A DNA stretch of 64,000 bases from WTFV01 sp965200895 (GCA_965200895.1 CBDAVM010000001.1:2604001-2668000), one strand, 5' to 3'. Positions 8,923 to 18,996 are shown, counted from the first letter of the stretch. Program-made: numbers and translations. Notes: generated by a model from the sequence alone, not told the origin.

Positions 8923-10047
8923 GTGGACGTGCCCGCGCGCCGGATCATCCACGTCGACATGGACGCCTTCTACGCGTCGGTGGAACAGCGCGACCGGCCC
9001 GAGCTGCGCGGGCGTCCGGTGGCCGTGGGCGGCCGGCCCGAACGGCGCGGCGTGGTGGCCGCGGCGAGCTACGAGGCGCGCACGTTCGGCGTCCGATCGG
9101 CCCTGTCGATGGCCAGGGCGGTCCGACTGTGTCCGGACCTGGTGATTGTGCCGCCCGACTTCCGCAAGTACCGCGACGTCTCACGGCAGGTGTTCGACCT
9201 CTTCCGCGCCGTCACCCCCGCCGTGGAGCCGCTGTCGCTCGACGAGGCGTACCTCGACGTGACCGACAACGCCTGGGGAGAGCCCCTCGCCACCACGGTG
9301 GCGAAGCGGCTCAAGCAGCGAATCCGGGAGGAGACGCGGCTGACCGCGTCGGCCGGCGTGGCTCCCAACAAGTTCCTGGCCAAGATCGCGTCGGGCTGGC
9401 GGAAACCGGACGGGCTGACGGTGGTGGCGCCGACGCGGATGGAGAGCTTCCTGCGGAAACTGCCGGTCGATGCACTGTGGGGGGTCGGCCCGGTGACGGC
9501 GCGGCGGCTCCGCGCGGCCGGCATCGAGCGGCTGGTCGACGTGCGTCGGGTGGACGAGGAGACGCTCGGCCGCCTCGTCGGACGCCAGGCGGACTGGCTG
9601 AAGCGCCTCGCCCAGGGCATTGACGAGCGGCCGGTGATCAGCGACCGCGAACGCAAGTCCCGGAGCTCGGAGCACACCTACGCCGAGGACCTCCTGGAGA
9701 TCGACAGGATCCGGGCCGAGGTCGAGCGCATGGCGGCCGGCGCCGCCGACTGGCTCCGACGCGCCGACGTGACCGCGCGCACCGTGACGCTCAAGGTGCG
9801 CTACCACGACTTCAAGACCGTCACGCGCAGCGACACCCGCTCCTGCGCCACCTTCGACGCGGCCGACATCACGCGCCGGGCGCAGGCGCTGCTCGATCGC
9901 ACCGACGCCGGACAGCGCCCGGTCAGGCTGCTCGGGGTCGGCGTGCACGGTCTGCTTCCCCGAACCGATCCGGCCGTGTCTCCTGCACCGCTGCTGTGGG
10001 ACGATCCGCCCGGGGAGCACAGGGCGGACCCTCATCAAGCACGATGA
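8923..10047 (+). CDS. dinB: DNA polymerase IV (Y-family)
   Basis: The 374-residue protein has all Y-family landmarks: HVDMDAFYASVEQ (first catalytic Asp), SLDEAYLDVT (second acidic pair), SAGVAPNKFLAKIAS, helix-hairpin-helix-like DNA-binding segments, and the little-finger domain (SRSSEHTYAED, then VTARTVTLKVRY). The first ATG in frame lies inside the catalytic motif, so the GTG at 8923 must be used. I saw no clear C-terminal clamp-binding box. It performs error-prone translesion synthesis. No LexA box was recognised in the very short divergent gap. Confidence 0.95.
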   Translation: MDVPARRIIHVDMDAFYASVEQRDRPELRGRPVAVGGRPERRGVVAAASYEARTFGVRSALSMARAVRLCPDLVIVPPDFRKYRDVSRQVFDLFRAVTPAVEPLSLDEAYLDVTDNAWGEPLATTVAKRLKQRIREETRLTASAGVAPNKFLAKIASGWRKPDGLTVVAPTRMESFLRKLPVDALWGVGPVTARRLRAAGIERLVDVRRVDEETLGRLVGRQADWLKRLAQGIDERPVISDRERKSRSSEHTYAEDLLEIDRIRAEVERMAAGAADWLRRADVTARTVTLKVRYHDFKTVTRSDTRSCATFDAADITRRAQALLDRTDAGQRPVRLLGVGVHGLLPRTDPAVSPAPLLWDDPPGEHRADPHQAR

Positions 10048-10105
10048 CGGGCGCTGCCCCATCCGCCGCCGGACGCGGCACGCGGCCGATCGAGAGGCGA
10101 TACGA

Positions 10106-11170
10106 ATGACACTCGGCGAGCTGGGTTGGGACGACCGCTTCGCGGCGGCATTCGACGCCCTCGGTGACCGCGGGCTGATCCCGGCGCGGGTCGGGATCGA
10201 ACACAACCACTTCTATCGCGTGCTGACCTCGGGGGACGAGCTGATGGCCCAGGCGGCCGGGCGGCTGCGGCACCATGCCGCCGGCCAGGACGAGCTGCCG
10301 GCGGTGGGCGACTGGGTGGCCGTCCGGGTCAACCGGCACGACGGGACCGCGACCATCCGCGCCATCCTGCCGCGGCGGAGCAGCTTCTCCCGCAAGGCGG
10401 CCGGCGATCCCACGGCCCGGCAGGTGGTGGCCGCCAACATCGACGTCGTGCTGGTGGTGGCGGGGCTGGACGGTGACTTCAGTCCGCGCCGCATCGAACG
10501 CTACCTGGTGGCGACGGCCGACAGCGGCGCGCGACCGGTCGTCGTGCTGAACAAGGCCGACCTCGAAGAGCGCGTCGCGCTGCGCGTGGCGAAGATTCGC
10601 GAGGCGGCGCCGGATGTCCCGATCCACCCCACCTGCTGCACGACCGGCCAGGGTCTGGACGACTTGGCGCGGTACCTCGAGCCGGGACGGACGGTGGCCC
10701 TGCTCGGCTCGTCCGGCGTCGGCAAGTCGACCATCATCAACCGGCTGCTCGGCGAGTCGCGTCAGAAGACGCAGGCCGTGCGCTCGGCGGACAGCCGCGG
10801 CCGGCATACGACGATCCACCGCGAGCTGATCGCCGCGCCGGACGGTGGCATCATCATCGACACGCCGGGCATGCGCGAACTGCAGCTCTGGGACAGCGAG
10901 CGCGCGCTCGAGGACGCGTTCGCCGAGATCGAGACCCTGGCCGCCGACTGCCGGTTCCGCGACTGCCGCCACCGCCAGGAGCCGGGGTGCGCGGTGCGGG
11001 CGGCCGTGGACGCCGGCCGCCTGCCCGCGATCCGCCGGACGCACTACCTGCGCCTCGCGGACGAACGAGCGCACCTCGACCGGCGCCGCGACGAGCTGGC
11101 GCGTGCGGAAGAGAAGAAGCGTACGAAGGTCATGCACCGCGCGCTGCGGAAGATGTACACCTCCTCCTGA
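10106..11170 (+). CDS. rsgA: Ribosome small-subunit-dependent GTPase A
   Basis: A 354-residue circularly permuted GTPase that matures the 30S subunit. In order: an N-terminal OB-fold (AVGDWVAVRVN), the G4 motif NKADL near residue 149, G1 GSSGVGKST near residue 200, G3 DTPGMREL, then a zinc knuckle (CRFRDCRHRQEPGC near residues 282-297 with a preceding Cys/His) and a basic C-terminal helix (EEKKRTKVMHRALRKM). The permuted order G4-G1-G3 is diagnostic. The N-terminus is longer than in E. coli RsgA but matches many homologues. Confidence 0.95.
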   Translation: MTLGELGWDDRFAAAFDALGDRGLIPARVGIEHNHFYRVLTSGDELMAQAAGRLRHHAAGQDELPAVGDWVAVRVNRHDGTATIRAILPRRSSFSRKAAGDPTARQVVAANIDVVLVVAGLDGDFSPRRIERYLVATADSGARPVVVLNKADLEERVALRVAKIREAAPDVPIHPTCCTTGQGLDDLARYLEPGRTVALLGSSGVGKSTIINRLLGESRQKTQAVRSADSRGRHTTIHRELIAAPDGGIIIDTPGMRELQLWDSERALEDAFAEIETLAADCRFRDCRHRQEPGCAVRAAVDAGRLPAIRRTHYLRLADERAHLDRRRDELARAEEKKRTKVMHRALRKMYTSS

Positions 11171-11182
11171 AAGGACTCCGCC

Positions 11183-12412
11183 ATGTCTCCACGCCGTGCA
11201 CCGGTCATGCTCGCCATCGTGCTCGCGCTCGCCGCCTCCGCCGGCGTCGGCCTCGCGCAGGAGAACGCACCGGTCACCCTGCGGGCCGGGCTGCTGATCG
11301 ACGGCGCCGGCGACTCCCGCTCGAACACCCGCATCTTCGTGAGCGGCTCGACGATCACGCGGGTGGACGGCCTGCGCGGCGCGGTTACCTACGACCTCTC
11401 CGACATGACGGTCATGCCGGGGTGGATCGACACCCACGTCCATCTGACCTCGCACTTCGCGGCCGACGGCCGGCTGCATCAGGCGAGCAGCACGGAAACC
11501 CCCGCCCGGACGATGCTGTACGCGGTCGGCAACGCCTACCGCACCCTGATGGCCGGGTTCACGACGGTGCAGAGCCTGGGCCATCCGCTCGACGCCGACC
11601 TGCGCGACGCGATCGACCGCGGCGACGTGCCCGGCCCCCGCGTGCTGACGTCGCTGCGCGCGGTGACCAGCGCCACCGGCGACCCGGACGCCATCCGAGC
11701 CGCCATTCGGCAGCTCAAGACCGACGGGGCCGACGTGATCAAGGTCTTCGCTTCCGGCAGCATCCGCGAGGGCGGGGTGCGGGCGCTGAGCAACGAGCAG
11801 ATCGAGGCGGCCTGCGACGAGGGCCGGGCGCAGGGGTTGCGGGTCGCGGTGCACGCCTACGGCTCCGAGGTCGTCAGCTCCGTCATTCGGGCCGGCTGCA
11901 ACTCGGTCGAGCATGGCAACCGCTACGACGACGAGACGCTGGCCCTGTTCGCCGACCACGGCACCTTCCTCGGCTTCCACGTCGGGCTGCTCTGGGATAA
12001 CTACGCGGAGAACCGCGAGCGGTTCATCGGCATCGGCAACTACACGCCGGAGGGGTTCGCGCGGATGAGCCGGGCCCGCCGCATCGGCATGCGCCGCTTC
12101 CGCGAGACCCTCCGCAACCGGGACGTACAGATCGTGTTCGGCACCGACGCCACCGCCGGCGCCCACGGCCGCAACGCCGAGGAATTCATCGTCCGTATCG
12201 ACGAGGGCGGGCAGAACCCGATGGACGCCATTGTCTCGGCGACATCACGGGCGGCGCGCTCGCTCGGCCTCGGCGACCAGATCGGCCAAGTGGCGCCCGG
12301 ATTCACGGCCGACCTGGTCGCGGTCGAGGGAAATCCCCTGGAGGACGTCACTGCGCTGCGTCGGGTCCGCTTCGTCATGCGGGACGGCGTCGTCTACCGC
12401 TACGATCCCTGA
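11183..12412 (+). CDS. Secreted amidohydrolase-family metal-dependent hydrolase
   Basis: The gene begins 12 nt after rsgA, with a Shine-Dalgarno (GAAAGGA) inside the gap. The 409-residue product has a signal peptide (MLAIVLALAASAGVGLAQ). The amidohydrolase signatures follow: DTHVHLTSH near residue 83, VIKVFASGS with a candidate carboxylated Lys, AVHAYG, SVEHGNR, and the metal Asp in FGTDATAG near residue 320. The C-terminal composite beta domain ends with FVMRDGVVYR. It resembles imidazolonepropionase-like and Xaa-Pro dipeptidase-like secreted enzymes; the physiological substrate is unknown. Confidence 0.88.
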   Translation: MSPRRAPVMLAIVLALAASAGVGLAQENAPVTLRAGLLIDGAGDSRSNTRIFVSGSTITRVDGLRGAVTYDLSDMTVMPGWIDTHVHLTSHFAADGRLHQASSTETPARTMLYAVGNAYRTLMAGFTTVQSLGHPLDADLRDAIDRGDVPGPRVLTSLRAVTSATGDPDAIRAAIRQLKTDGADVIKVFASGSIREGGVRALSNEQIEAACDEGRAQGLRVAVHAYGSEVVSSVIRAGCNSVEHGNRYDDETLALFADHGTFLGFHVGLLWDNYAENRERFIGIGNYTPEGFARMSRARRIGMRRFRETLRNRDVQIVFGTDATAGAHGRNAEEFIVRIDEGGQNPMDAIVSATSRAARSLGLGDQIGQVAPGFTADLVAVEGNPLEDVTALRRVRFVMRDGVVYRYDP

Positions 12413-12480
12413 GCCCTCGGCGGCCAAGCCCCGCTGCTTTCGCATGCAACCCGTCCGAACGGCGGTGAGAACGACTGAAA

Positions 12481-13053
12481 TCAGTGCACCGCGCCGGTAC
12501 CGCCCGGCTGCAGGAAGGACGGGTCGACGCCCATGCGGCGGATTGCGGCCTCCCACATGTCGTCCGCGCGGGTGTCGAAGATGATGTCCAGATCGATGTC
12601 GGCGTGCAGCCAGGACGACGACGCCAGCTCGGCGTCCAGTTGCCCGGCCGCCCATCCTGCGTAGCCGGTCAGCAGGCGCGTACGAGGCGGCGGCGGTGAC
12701 TCCAGCAGTCGGCGCAGAAGCTGAGGTGACGTGGACAGGAAGATCCCGTCGCACACCCGGACCGCATCGACATCCGTCGGAGCCACCCCCGTCAGGATCC
12801 AGCCCCGCTCCGGCTCCACCGGCCCGCCGATCCACAGCTCGAGACTGCTGCCGGAAGAAACCGGCGGGGTCAGTCTGACGACCTCGGATGCCGGCGTGGT
12901 CGTGCGCTGATTGAGGACCAGGCCGAACGCGCCTCCTTCGCCGTGCTCGCACAGCAGGATCACGCTCCGGTGGAAATTCGGATCGTTGAGCTGCGGCATG
13001 GAGACCAGCAACGAGGGAGCAAGAGAGGGAAACGGCTTGTCGGGTTGGCTCAT
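12481..13053 (-). CDS. YqgE/AlgH family protein
   Basis: Starting at MSQPDKPFPSLAPSLLVSMP gives a 190-residue protein, the normal size for the UPF0301 family. Diagnostic segments are PQLNDPNFHRSVILLCEH, GAFGLVLNQRT and LLTGYAGWAAGQLD. The frame extends 29 codons further upstream without family similarity. The biochemical role of the family is unsettled: AlgH is a regulator-like protein in Pseudomonas. It is convergent with the amidohydrolase and lies 83 bp downstream of queG on the same strand. Confidence 0.9.
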   Translation of the reverse strand: MSQPDKPFPSLAPSLLVSMPQLNDPNFHRSVILLCEHGEGGAFGLVLNQRTTTPASEVVRLTPPVSSGSSLELWIGGPVEPERGWILTGVAPTDVDAVRVCDGIFLSTSPQLLRRLLESPPPPRTRLLTGYAGWAAGQLDAELASSSWLHADIDLDIIFDTRADDMWEAAIRRMGVDPSFLQPGGTGAVH

Positions 13054-13136
13054 CGTGGGTGCCGAAGCGGAGTCCGCGCCCATTATCTCACGACCCGGGT
13101 GGTCTTGCAGGCGATCCGGCCGTCCCCGCCAGCGTC

Positions 13137-14225
13137 TCAACCGGACGTATCGCCGCCCGTTCCGGTGTCCGGGACCGGGGACCGGGCAGCGAGGCGCCGC
13201 CGCGCCCAGTCGACATGCTCGGCCACCAGGGGTTCGCCTCGCGAGGCCGAGGTGGTGGATGCGGGCTCGGCGATGGCCGCGGCGGACGCGATCGTCGCGC
13301 TGTTGCCGAGGGCAACGGCCAGGTTGCGGCGGAAGCCCGTCAGTCCGGTGCGGGACATCGCACTGCGTTCGAGCAGCGCGCCGACGCGTTCATCGGACTG
13401 CCGCCAAAGTGCCGACAGCCGCGGCTGGTCGAGGTCGGGCGCCGGCCGCCACGCCGGATCGTCCGAGCGGGCCGGCGCCGCGTTGTAGGGACAGACATCC
13501 TGGCAGATGTCGCAGCCGTAGACGTGCGTGCCCAGGTCGGACCGCCGCGCCTCGGGGATGGGACCGCGCAGCTCGATGGTCAGGTACGACAGACAGCGGG
13601 TGGCGTCGAGCACCCACGGCTCGCGGAGCGCATCGGTCGGACAGGCCTCGATGCACAGCGTGCACGTCCCGCACTGGTCGAGCTGCGGCGCGTCGGGCGC
13701 GAGCGGCAGGCTGGTGATGATCTCCGACAGGAAGATCCACGACCCCAGCTCCGGGTGGATGAGACACGTGTTCTTGCCGATCCAGCCCAGGCCCGCGTAC
13801 TGCGCGTAGACCCGCTCCTGCACCGGCCCGGTGTCGACGTACCAGCGCGCCTCGAAGGGCGCGTCCGCCGCCGCGCGCATCCGCGCGAGCAGGACCTCGG
13901 CGCGGCGGCCGAGCACGTCGTGGTAGTCCTCGCCCCAGGCGTAGCGCGAGATCAGCGCGGCGTCGGGATCGTCGACCTCCGTCGAGTACGGCCGGTCGGT
14001 GTTGTAGACCGCCCCGAGCGCGATCACCGAGCGCGCCGCGGGCATCACGCGCCGCACGTCCGACCGCCGCTTCGCGGTCCGCGCCATGTAGCCCATCCGC
14101 CCGGCGTAGCCCCGCGCAAGCCAGTCGTCGAGGAAGCGCAGCTCCGGGAACGCCGCGGCCGGCGCCACCCCGCACAGGTCGAACCCCGCCTCGCGGGCGA
14201 ATGCCCTGACGTCTTCTGAAGTCAT
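13137..14225 (-). CDS. queG: Epoxyqueuosine reductase
   Basis: A 362-residue cobalamin-dependent iron-sulfur enzyme that reduces epoxyqueuosine to queuosine in tRNA. YVDTGPVQER contains the conserved Asp of the active site, and GLGWIGKNTCL follows. Two [4Fe-4S] sets are visible: CGTCTLCIEACP near residue 184, and YGCDICQDVCPYN near residue 235. The start at MTSEDVRAFAREAGFDLCGV fits the family; two further ATGs lie just upstream. No HEAT-repeat tail is present, so this is the short form. Confidence 0.95.
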   Translation of the reverse strand: MTSEDVRAFAREAGFDLCGVAPAAAFPELRFLDDWLARGYAGRMGYMARTAKRRSDVRRVMPAARSVIALGAVYNTDRPYSTEVDDPDAALISRYAWGEDYHDVLGRRAEVLLARMRAAADAPFEARWYVDTGPVQERVYAQYAGLGWIGKNTCLIHPELGSWIFLSEIITSLPLAPDAPQLDQCGTCTLCIEACPTDALREPWVLDATRCLSYLTIELRGPIPEARRSDLGTHVYGCDICQDVCPYNAAPARSDDPAWRPAPDLDQPRLSALWRQSDERVGALLERSAMSRTGLTGFRRNLAVALGNSATIASAAAIAEPASTTSASRGEPLVAEHVDWARRRLAARSPVPDTGTGGDTSG

Positions 14226-14346
14226 GATCGGCATCGTCCTCACCGTCGCCGCCCTCCGGACGGCGGCGCTCTTCGCGCTGCTGCGTCTGCTGGCGTCCTG
14301 ACCCTGCCCCCGAACGATCGCGTCGGCCGGCGCACGGGCCGCCGGG

Positions 14347-17300
14347 TCAGAACACGAAGCGCAGGCCGAACTGCATCTCCCGCGCCTGCAGGGCGCTGAA
14401 GATGCGGCCGAAGTTCGGCGACCCGAAGTAGCGGTTGGGCAGGTCGAAGTTGGCGCGGTTCAGCACGTTGAAGACCTCCCAGCGGAACTCCAGACGGCTG
14501 CCGGCGGCGAGCATCCAGTTCTTGGCCAGCGCCATGTCGAGGTTGGCGTAGCCGGGAGCGAAGACCGGGTTGCGGGGCGCGCTGCCGTAGGTGAAGGGCG
14601 CCTGCAGGGCGAAGGCGTCCGTATCGAACCAGCGCTCGACACTGCGCTGGCCGCGCGGCAGGTTCGGGTCGCGCAGCATGTCGGGCCGCTGCGACGGCCC
14701 GGCCCCGATGTTGGCGCGGTCGTCGGTGATGTTGACGGTGAACGGGGCGCCGGACTGCACGGTGACGATGCCGTTCAGGCGCCAGTGGCCGAGCAGTCCC
14801 TCGCGCCAGCCGCCTCCGCCGGGCCGGAAGGGGATCTCCCAGGTGGCGCTGCCGACGAACTGGTGGCGGTGATCGAAGCTCGACAGCGCGTTCTCCCCGG
14901 GGAAGATGTTGCGCACGTCCTGCGGAACGTTCGACTCGAAGGCGGTGGCGCCGGGACTCGACGCATCGTCCTTCGACTGCGACAGCGTGTAGGCGAGGTC
15001 GAACGCCATGCCGTCGCGCAGGCGGCGCACGGTCTTGAACGTCACCGCGTGGTAGATCGACTTGCCGTCGAAACGGATGGCGCGGATGCCGGCGAGCTCC
15101 GGGACGGGCCGCCGCGCGCTGATGGAGCCGGGGCCGGGAACGGGCACGTTGTGGATCGTGGAGTTGTCGGCGCCGATGGTGTACGACCCCATGTAGAACA
15201 CCTCGAACACCGAGCCGGGGCGGATCTCGGTCTGGACGCCGCCGCTCCACGTCTGCGTGTACTCGACCCGGTAGTCGTTGTCCATGATGGACCCGCCGAT
15301 GCTGCCCGTCGCATCCGCGGCCAGGATGGAGCGCGTGTCGTGCAGCGGCACGAACTGCCCGGCCGGCACGTCGACCTGCTTGAGGAAGAAGAACGGCAGG
15401 TTGCGCGCGAACGCCGTCTGGACGCTGTAGGCCCACTGGTTGAGGAAGACGCCGTAGCCGCCGCGGACCACCGTGCTCCCGTTATCGTCGGCCAGCCAGG
15501 CGAAGCCGAGGCGCGGGGCGAGGCGCACGCGGCTCGGCCGCAGGAGGCTGCGGTCCCAGCCGATCTCGGCCGAGGTCACCCAGGGGAGCGGCATCAGCGG
15601 CAGCAGCGTGTCGGCGGCCGGCGAGATGTTGCCGGCGTCGTCGCTGGCGATGACGTAGCGGCCGCCCGGCACGGACAGGTCGATGCTCGACAGCCGGTTG
15701 TCGACGTCGCGCATGTGCTGGTTCAGCTCGTAGCGCAGCCCGATGTTCAGCGTCAGGTCGTCGCTCACCCGCCAGTCGTCCTGCGCGTACAGGTGCAGCC
15801 AGTTGGTTCGGGCGTCCTCGCCGCCGCGCCCGCCGACACCCGAACGCGCCTCGACCGGGTAGCCGAGCAGGAAGTCGGCGAACGGGTTGCCGCTGAAGCG
15901 GCCGGTGTAGCGGAAGCTGCCGCGCGCCGTGTCGGGGTTCTCGGGCCGGAACCGCAAGTGGAACCAGTAGCCGCCGAACTTCAGGTGGTGCGCGCCGCGG
16001 TCGACGAGGAAGTTGTTGTACAGCTCGAAGTGCTCGTTGCGCCGGAAGACGAAGGTGGTCGGATCGCCCATCGCGCTGTAGAACCCGGCCGTGTCGATCT
16101 GCGGGTAGCCCATGTCGCGCGGGTCGCGGGTGACCCCGAGCAGCCCGGTCGCCCCGGCGAAATCGACGCCGCGGTTCAGGCTCTCCTGGCCGCCATCGAC
16201 GCTCATCCAGCCGAAGCGCGTCTCGTTGAGCATCGTCGTCCCGATGGTCCGGGTATAGCTCGCGGCGAGGTTGCGCGTGCGGGTGGACAGCGTGCGGCCG
16301 AAGCCGGGAATCAGCGCCTCCTGCTGCACGCTGGTGCCGAACGGCTGCACGTCGTGGGCGTCGAAGGTGCTGAAGCGGACGAACATCTGGTCGGCGCCGA
16401 CGCGGTGGTCGAGGCGGGCGCTGAACTGATCGATGTCGGACTCGAGCTGCTCGACGGCGGTGAGGTTCTGCACCTCGCCGCCCGCATCGGGCAGCGGCAC
16501 GTGATCGAGGAAGGCCGCCGCGACCGGGTCGATGCGCCCGGCCGGGATCCGGTTGCCGGCGAAGAACGATCCGCAGGTCCCGGTGGCGGGATCGCGGCTG
16601 AGCGGGTCGCACACCGGGTCGAACCCCGACAGGTCGCCGCCGCGGACCGCCGCCGACGGCACCGAGAAGGTCTTCGTCAGCGAACGCGTCGTGCGCTGCC
16701 CCTCGAAGCTGACGAAGGCGAACGTCCGGTCGCGGACGAGGGGCCCGCCGAACGTCCCGCCGAACTGCCCCTGGTCGAGCGGCGGCACCGGCTCGTCGCG
16801 CGGATCGAAGTAGTTGCGCGCGTCGAAGCGTTCGTCGCGGACGAAGGCGAACGCGCTGCCGTGGTACTGGTTCGTGCCCGCCTTGGTGGCCACGTTGATC
16901 AGGGCCGACGCCTTGCCGCCGAACTCCGGCGGGTACATCGACTTCTGGATCTTGAACTCCTGGATCGAGTCGACCGAGGGATTGATGACCAGGTTGTTGA
17001 ACAGCTCGTCGGTCACCTTGACGCCGTCGAGCAGATAGATGTTGTGGCCGGCGCGCTGGCCGCCCACGTTGGGCAGCGGACCGGCCTGCTGCAGCGCCGC
17101 GCCGCGGGTGCCGCCGGGCGGGATCACGACGGCGTCGCTGAGCTGGGCGAGCTGCAGGAACTGCCGGCCGTTGAGCGGGATCTGCTCGACCTCGCGGTTG
17201 TCGATGATGTCGCTGATCTCGGCGTTGGTGGTCTGCAGCAGCGGCGCGTCGGCGGTCACCGTGACCTCTTCGGCGAGCGTCCCGAGCTCGAGCGCGAACG

Positions 17301-17625
17301 GCAGATCGAGCGTGCGGCCGATGTCGAGCACCACGCCGGTGCGCACGACGCGGCGGAATCCGGCCAGCTCGGCCGCGATCTCCCACGCGCCGATGGGCAG
17401 CGAGGCCATGAAGAAGCGCCCGTCCGCGCCCGTCACGCGCTCCACCGAGAAGCCGGTGTCGACGTGCGTGGCCACGACGACCGCGCCCGGCAGCACCGCG
17501 CCCGAGGTGTCGCGCACCACGCCCCCGAACTCGCCCGTATTGGTCTGACCCGCGGCCGGCGCCGGGACCGCCGCAAGCGCCGCCGCCAGAACGAACCACC
17601 GCGCCGAACGCACGAGAGACATCAT
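14347..17625 (-). CDS. TonB-dependent receptor, Oar-like, with N-terminal CarboxypepD_reg domain
   Basis: A protein of about 1,092 residues with signal peptide (MMSLVRSARWFVLAAALAAV), a carboxypeptidase regulatory-like domain (FGGVVRDTSGAVLPGAVVVA), a plug domain (VEQIPLNGRQFLQLAQL, then NIYLLDGVKVTDELF) and a long beta-barrel ending in the aromatic residue of QFGLRFVF. It resembles Oar from myxobacteria and the many SusC/Oar paralogues of Acidobacteriota. It should sit in the outer membrane and import or bind a large substrate using TonB; the substrate is not indicated. The start follows the signal peptide, and 54 non-conserved codons extend further upstream. Confidence 0.9.
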   Translation of the reverse strand: MMSLVRSARWFVLAAALAAVPAPAAGQTNTGEFGGVVRDTSGAVLPGAVVVATHVDTGFSVERVTGADGRFFMASLPIGAWEIAAELAGFRRVVRTGVVLDIGRTLDLPFALELGTLAEEVTVTADAPLLQTTNAEISDIIDNREVEQIPLNGRQFLQLAQLSDAVVIPPGGTRGAALQQAGPLPNVGGQRAGHNIYLLDGVKVTDELFNNLVINPSVDSIQEFKIQKSMYPPEFGGKASALINVATKAGTNQYHGSAFAFVRDERFDARNYFDPRDEPVPPLDQGQFGGTFGGPLVRDRTFAFVSFEGQRTTRSLTKTFSVPSAAVRGGDLSGFDPVCDPLSRDPATGTCGSFFAGNRIPAGRIDPVAAAFLDHVPLPDAGGEVQNLTAVEQLESDIDQFSARLDHRVGADQMFVRFSTFDAHDVQPFGTSVQQEALIPGFGRTLSTRTRNLAASYTRTIGTTMLNETRFGWMSVDGGQESLNRGVDFAGATGLLGVTRDPRDMGYPQIDTAGFYSAMGDPTTFVFRRNEHFELYNNFLVDRGAHHLKFGGYWFHLRFRPENPDTARGSFRYTGRFSGNPFADFLLGYPVEARSGVGGRGGEDARTNWLHLYAQDDWRVSDDLTLNIGLRYELNQHMRDVDNRLSSIDLSVPGGRYVIASDDAGNISPAADTLLPLMPLPWVTSAEIGWDRSLLRPSRVRLAPRLGFAWLADDNGSTVVRGGYGVFLNQWAYSVQTAFARNLPFFFLKQVDVPAGQFVPLHDTRSILAADATGSIGGSIMDNDYRVEYTQTWSGGVQTEIRPGSVFEVFYMGSYTIGADNSTIHNVPVPGPGSISARRPVPELAGIRAIRFDGKSIYHAVTFKTVRRLRDGMAFDLAYTLSQSKDDASSPGATAFESNVPQDVRNIFPGENALSSFDHRHQFVGSATWEIPFRPGGGGWREGLLGHWRLNGIVTVQSGAPFTVNITDDRANIGAGPSQRPDMLRDPNLPRGQRSVERWFDTDAFALQAPFTYGSAPRNPVFAPGYANLDMALAKNWMLAAGSRLEFRWEVFNVLNRANFDLPNRYFGSPNFGRIFSALQAREMQFGLRFVF

Positions 17626-17841
17626 CGCTGACTTCTGCACCGCCGCCGCCCCCTCCAATCTCCGATTCCCGGCCGCCCTTGCCACGTCTCCGCGACGGCC
17701 GTCCCGAACGATACGATGACGTATCGCGGAGGCCGGGGCCCGCCTCGCGCCTCCGGCGCGGCTGCCCGATGCATTGTAATCGCTCACGCGTCCGCGCCCG
17801 CCGACGGCCGCGCGAACGACCGGACTCGGACCGTGACGCGC

Positions 17842-18996
17842 TCAGGGGACGCCCGGCGAACGCCGCGACGCGACGGCCAGGATCCGATCGGCCGCCCGCC
17901 GGCTCGCGCCCGCCGCTCCGAGCCGTTCGCGCACCCGCCCGAGCGCTGCGCGGGTCCGCTCGGCGCGCGCCGGGTCGGTGAGGAACGAGATCACCTCGCC
18001 GGCCACCGCCGCCGGCGTGAAGGCGTCCTGGATCAGCTCCGGCACGACGCGCGCGCCGGCGATGAGATTCGCCATGCCCGCGTGCCGCACATGGGAGAAC
18101 GTCCGGACGATGCGGTAGGTCAGGGACGAGAGGCGGTAGACGATGACCATCGGCCGCCGGTGGATGGCGGTCTGGACCGTCGCCGTTCCCGATGCCGTGA
18201 CCACGGCGTCCGAGGCGGCGAGCACGTCGTCCGTGCGCCCCGCGACCACCGCCGCCGCGCCCGCCGCGACCAGCGGGGCGACCGGCGCCAGCAGCGCATC
18301 GTCAAGGTGCGGCGCGCGCGCCACCACGAACTGCGCCGCCGGGACCCGTTCGCGGACCAGGGCCGCCGCGCTGGCGACGTCGGGCAGGATCGCCCGCAGC
18401 TCGTTCGGGCGGCTGCCCGGCAGCAGCGCGACGGTCGGAGCCGTCGGGTCGAGGCCCAGCGACCGCAGGAACGGCGCCCGCGCCTCGCCCGGCGCCGACA
18501 GTTCCAGCAGCGGGTGCCCGACGAACTCCACCGGAATGCCCGCCTCGCGGTACAGGGCCTCCTCGAACGGGAAGATCACCAGCGCCAGGTCGACCAGGCG
18601 CCGCATCGTCGCGATCCGCCCCCGCCGCCACGCCCAGAGCTGCGGCCCGATGTAATAGACGACGGGGATGCCCAGCCGCCGCACCGCCGCCGCGACCCGG
18701 AAGTTGATCTCCGGGAAGTCGACCGCCACGAACACGTCCGGACGCTCGGCCCGCGCGTACGCCACGAGCCGCCGGTAGACCGCGTACGAGCGCGGCACGA
18801 CCGCCAGCGCCTCCGACAGCCCGGTCGCGGCCAGCCCCCGGTAGTGGGCGACGAGCTCGGCCCCGGCCGCCCGCAACCGGTCGCCGCCGAGTCCGGCGAC
18901 CTGCACGCCCGGCTCGAGGTCGCGCAGCGCCCGCGTGAGCGCGCCGGCGTAGAGGTCGCCGGAAGGCTCCCCGCAGGCGATCAGTATCCTGGCCAC
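17842..18996 (-). CDS. lpxB: Lipid-A-disaccharide synthase
   Basis: A 384-residue GT19 glycosyltransferase that condenses UDP-diacylglucosamine with lipid X. Conserved stretches are CGEPSGDLYAG (residues 8-18), GLGGDRLRAAGAEL, VDFPEINFRVA, YYIGPQLWAWR, LLPGSRPNEL and ASGTATVQTA. Full length and ungapped, it shows that the host makes lipid A. It is not accompanied here by lpxA, lpxD or fabZ, its usual neighbours in Proteobacteria. Confidence 0.96.
   Translation of the reverse strand: MARILIACGEPSGDLYAGALTRALRDLEPGVQVAGLGGDRLRAAGAELVAHYRGLAATGLSEALAVVPRSYAVYRRLVAYARAERPDVFVAVDFPEINFRVAAAVRRLGIPVVYYIGPQLWAWRRGRIATMRRLVDLALVIFPFEEALYREAGIPVEFVGHPLLELSAPGEARAPFLRSLGLDPTAPTVALLPGSRPNELRAILPDVASAAALVRERVPAAQFVVARAPHLDDALLAPVAPLVAAGAAAVVAGRTDDVLAASDAVVTASGTATVQTAIHRRPMVIVYRLSSLTYRIVRTFSHVRHAGMANLIAGARVVPELIQDAFTPAAVAGEVISFLTDPARAERTRAALGRVRERLGAAGASRRAADRILAVASRRSPGVP

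Noticed and set aside
12911..14219. Long plus-strand frames opposite yqgE and queG
   Set aside because: Arg/Gly/Pro-rich shadows with no start signal. The minus strand encodes complete QueG with two iron-sulfur motifs.
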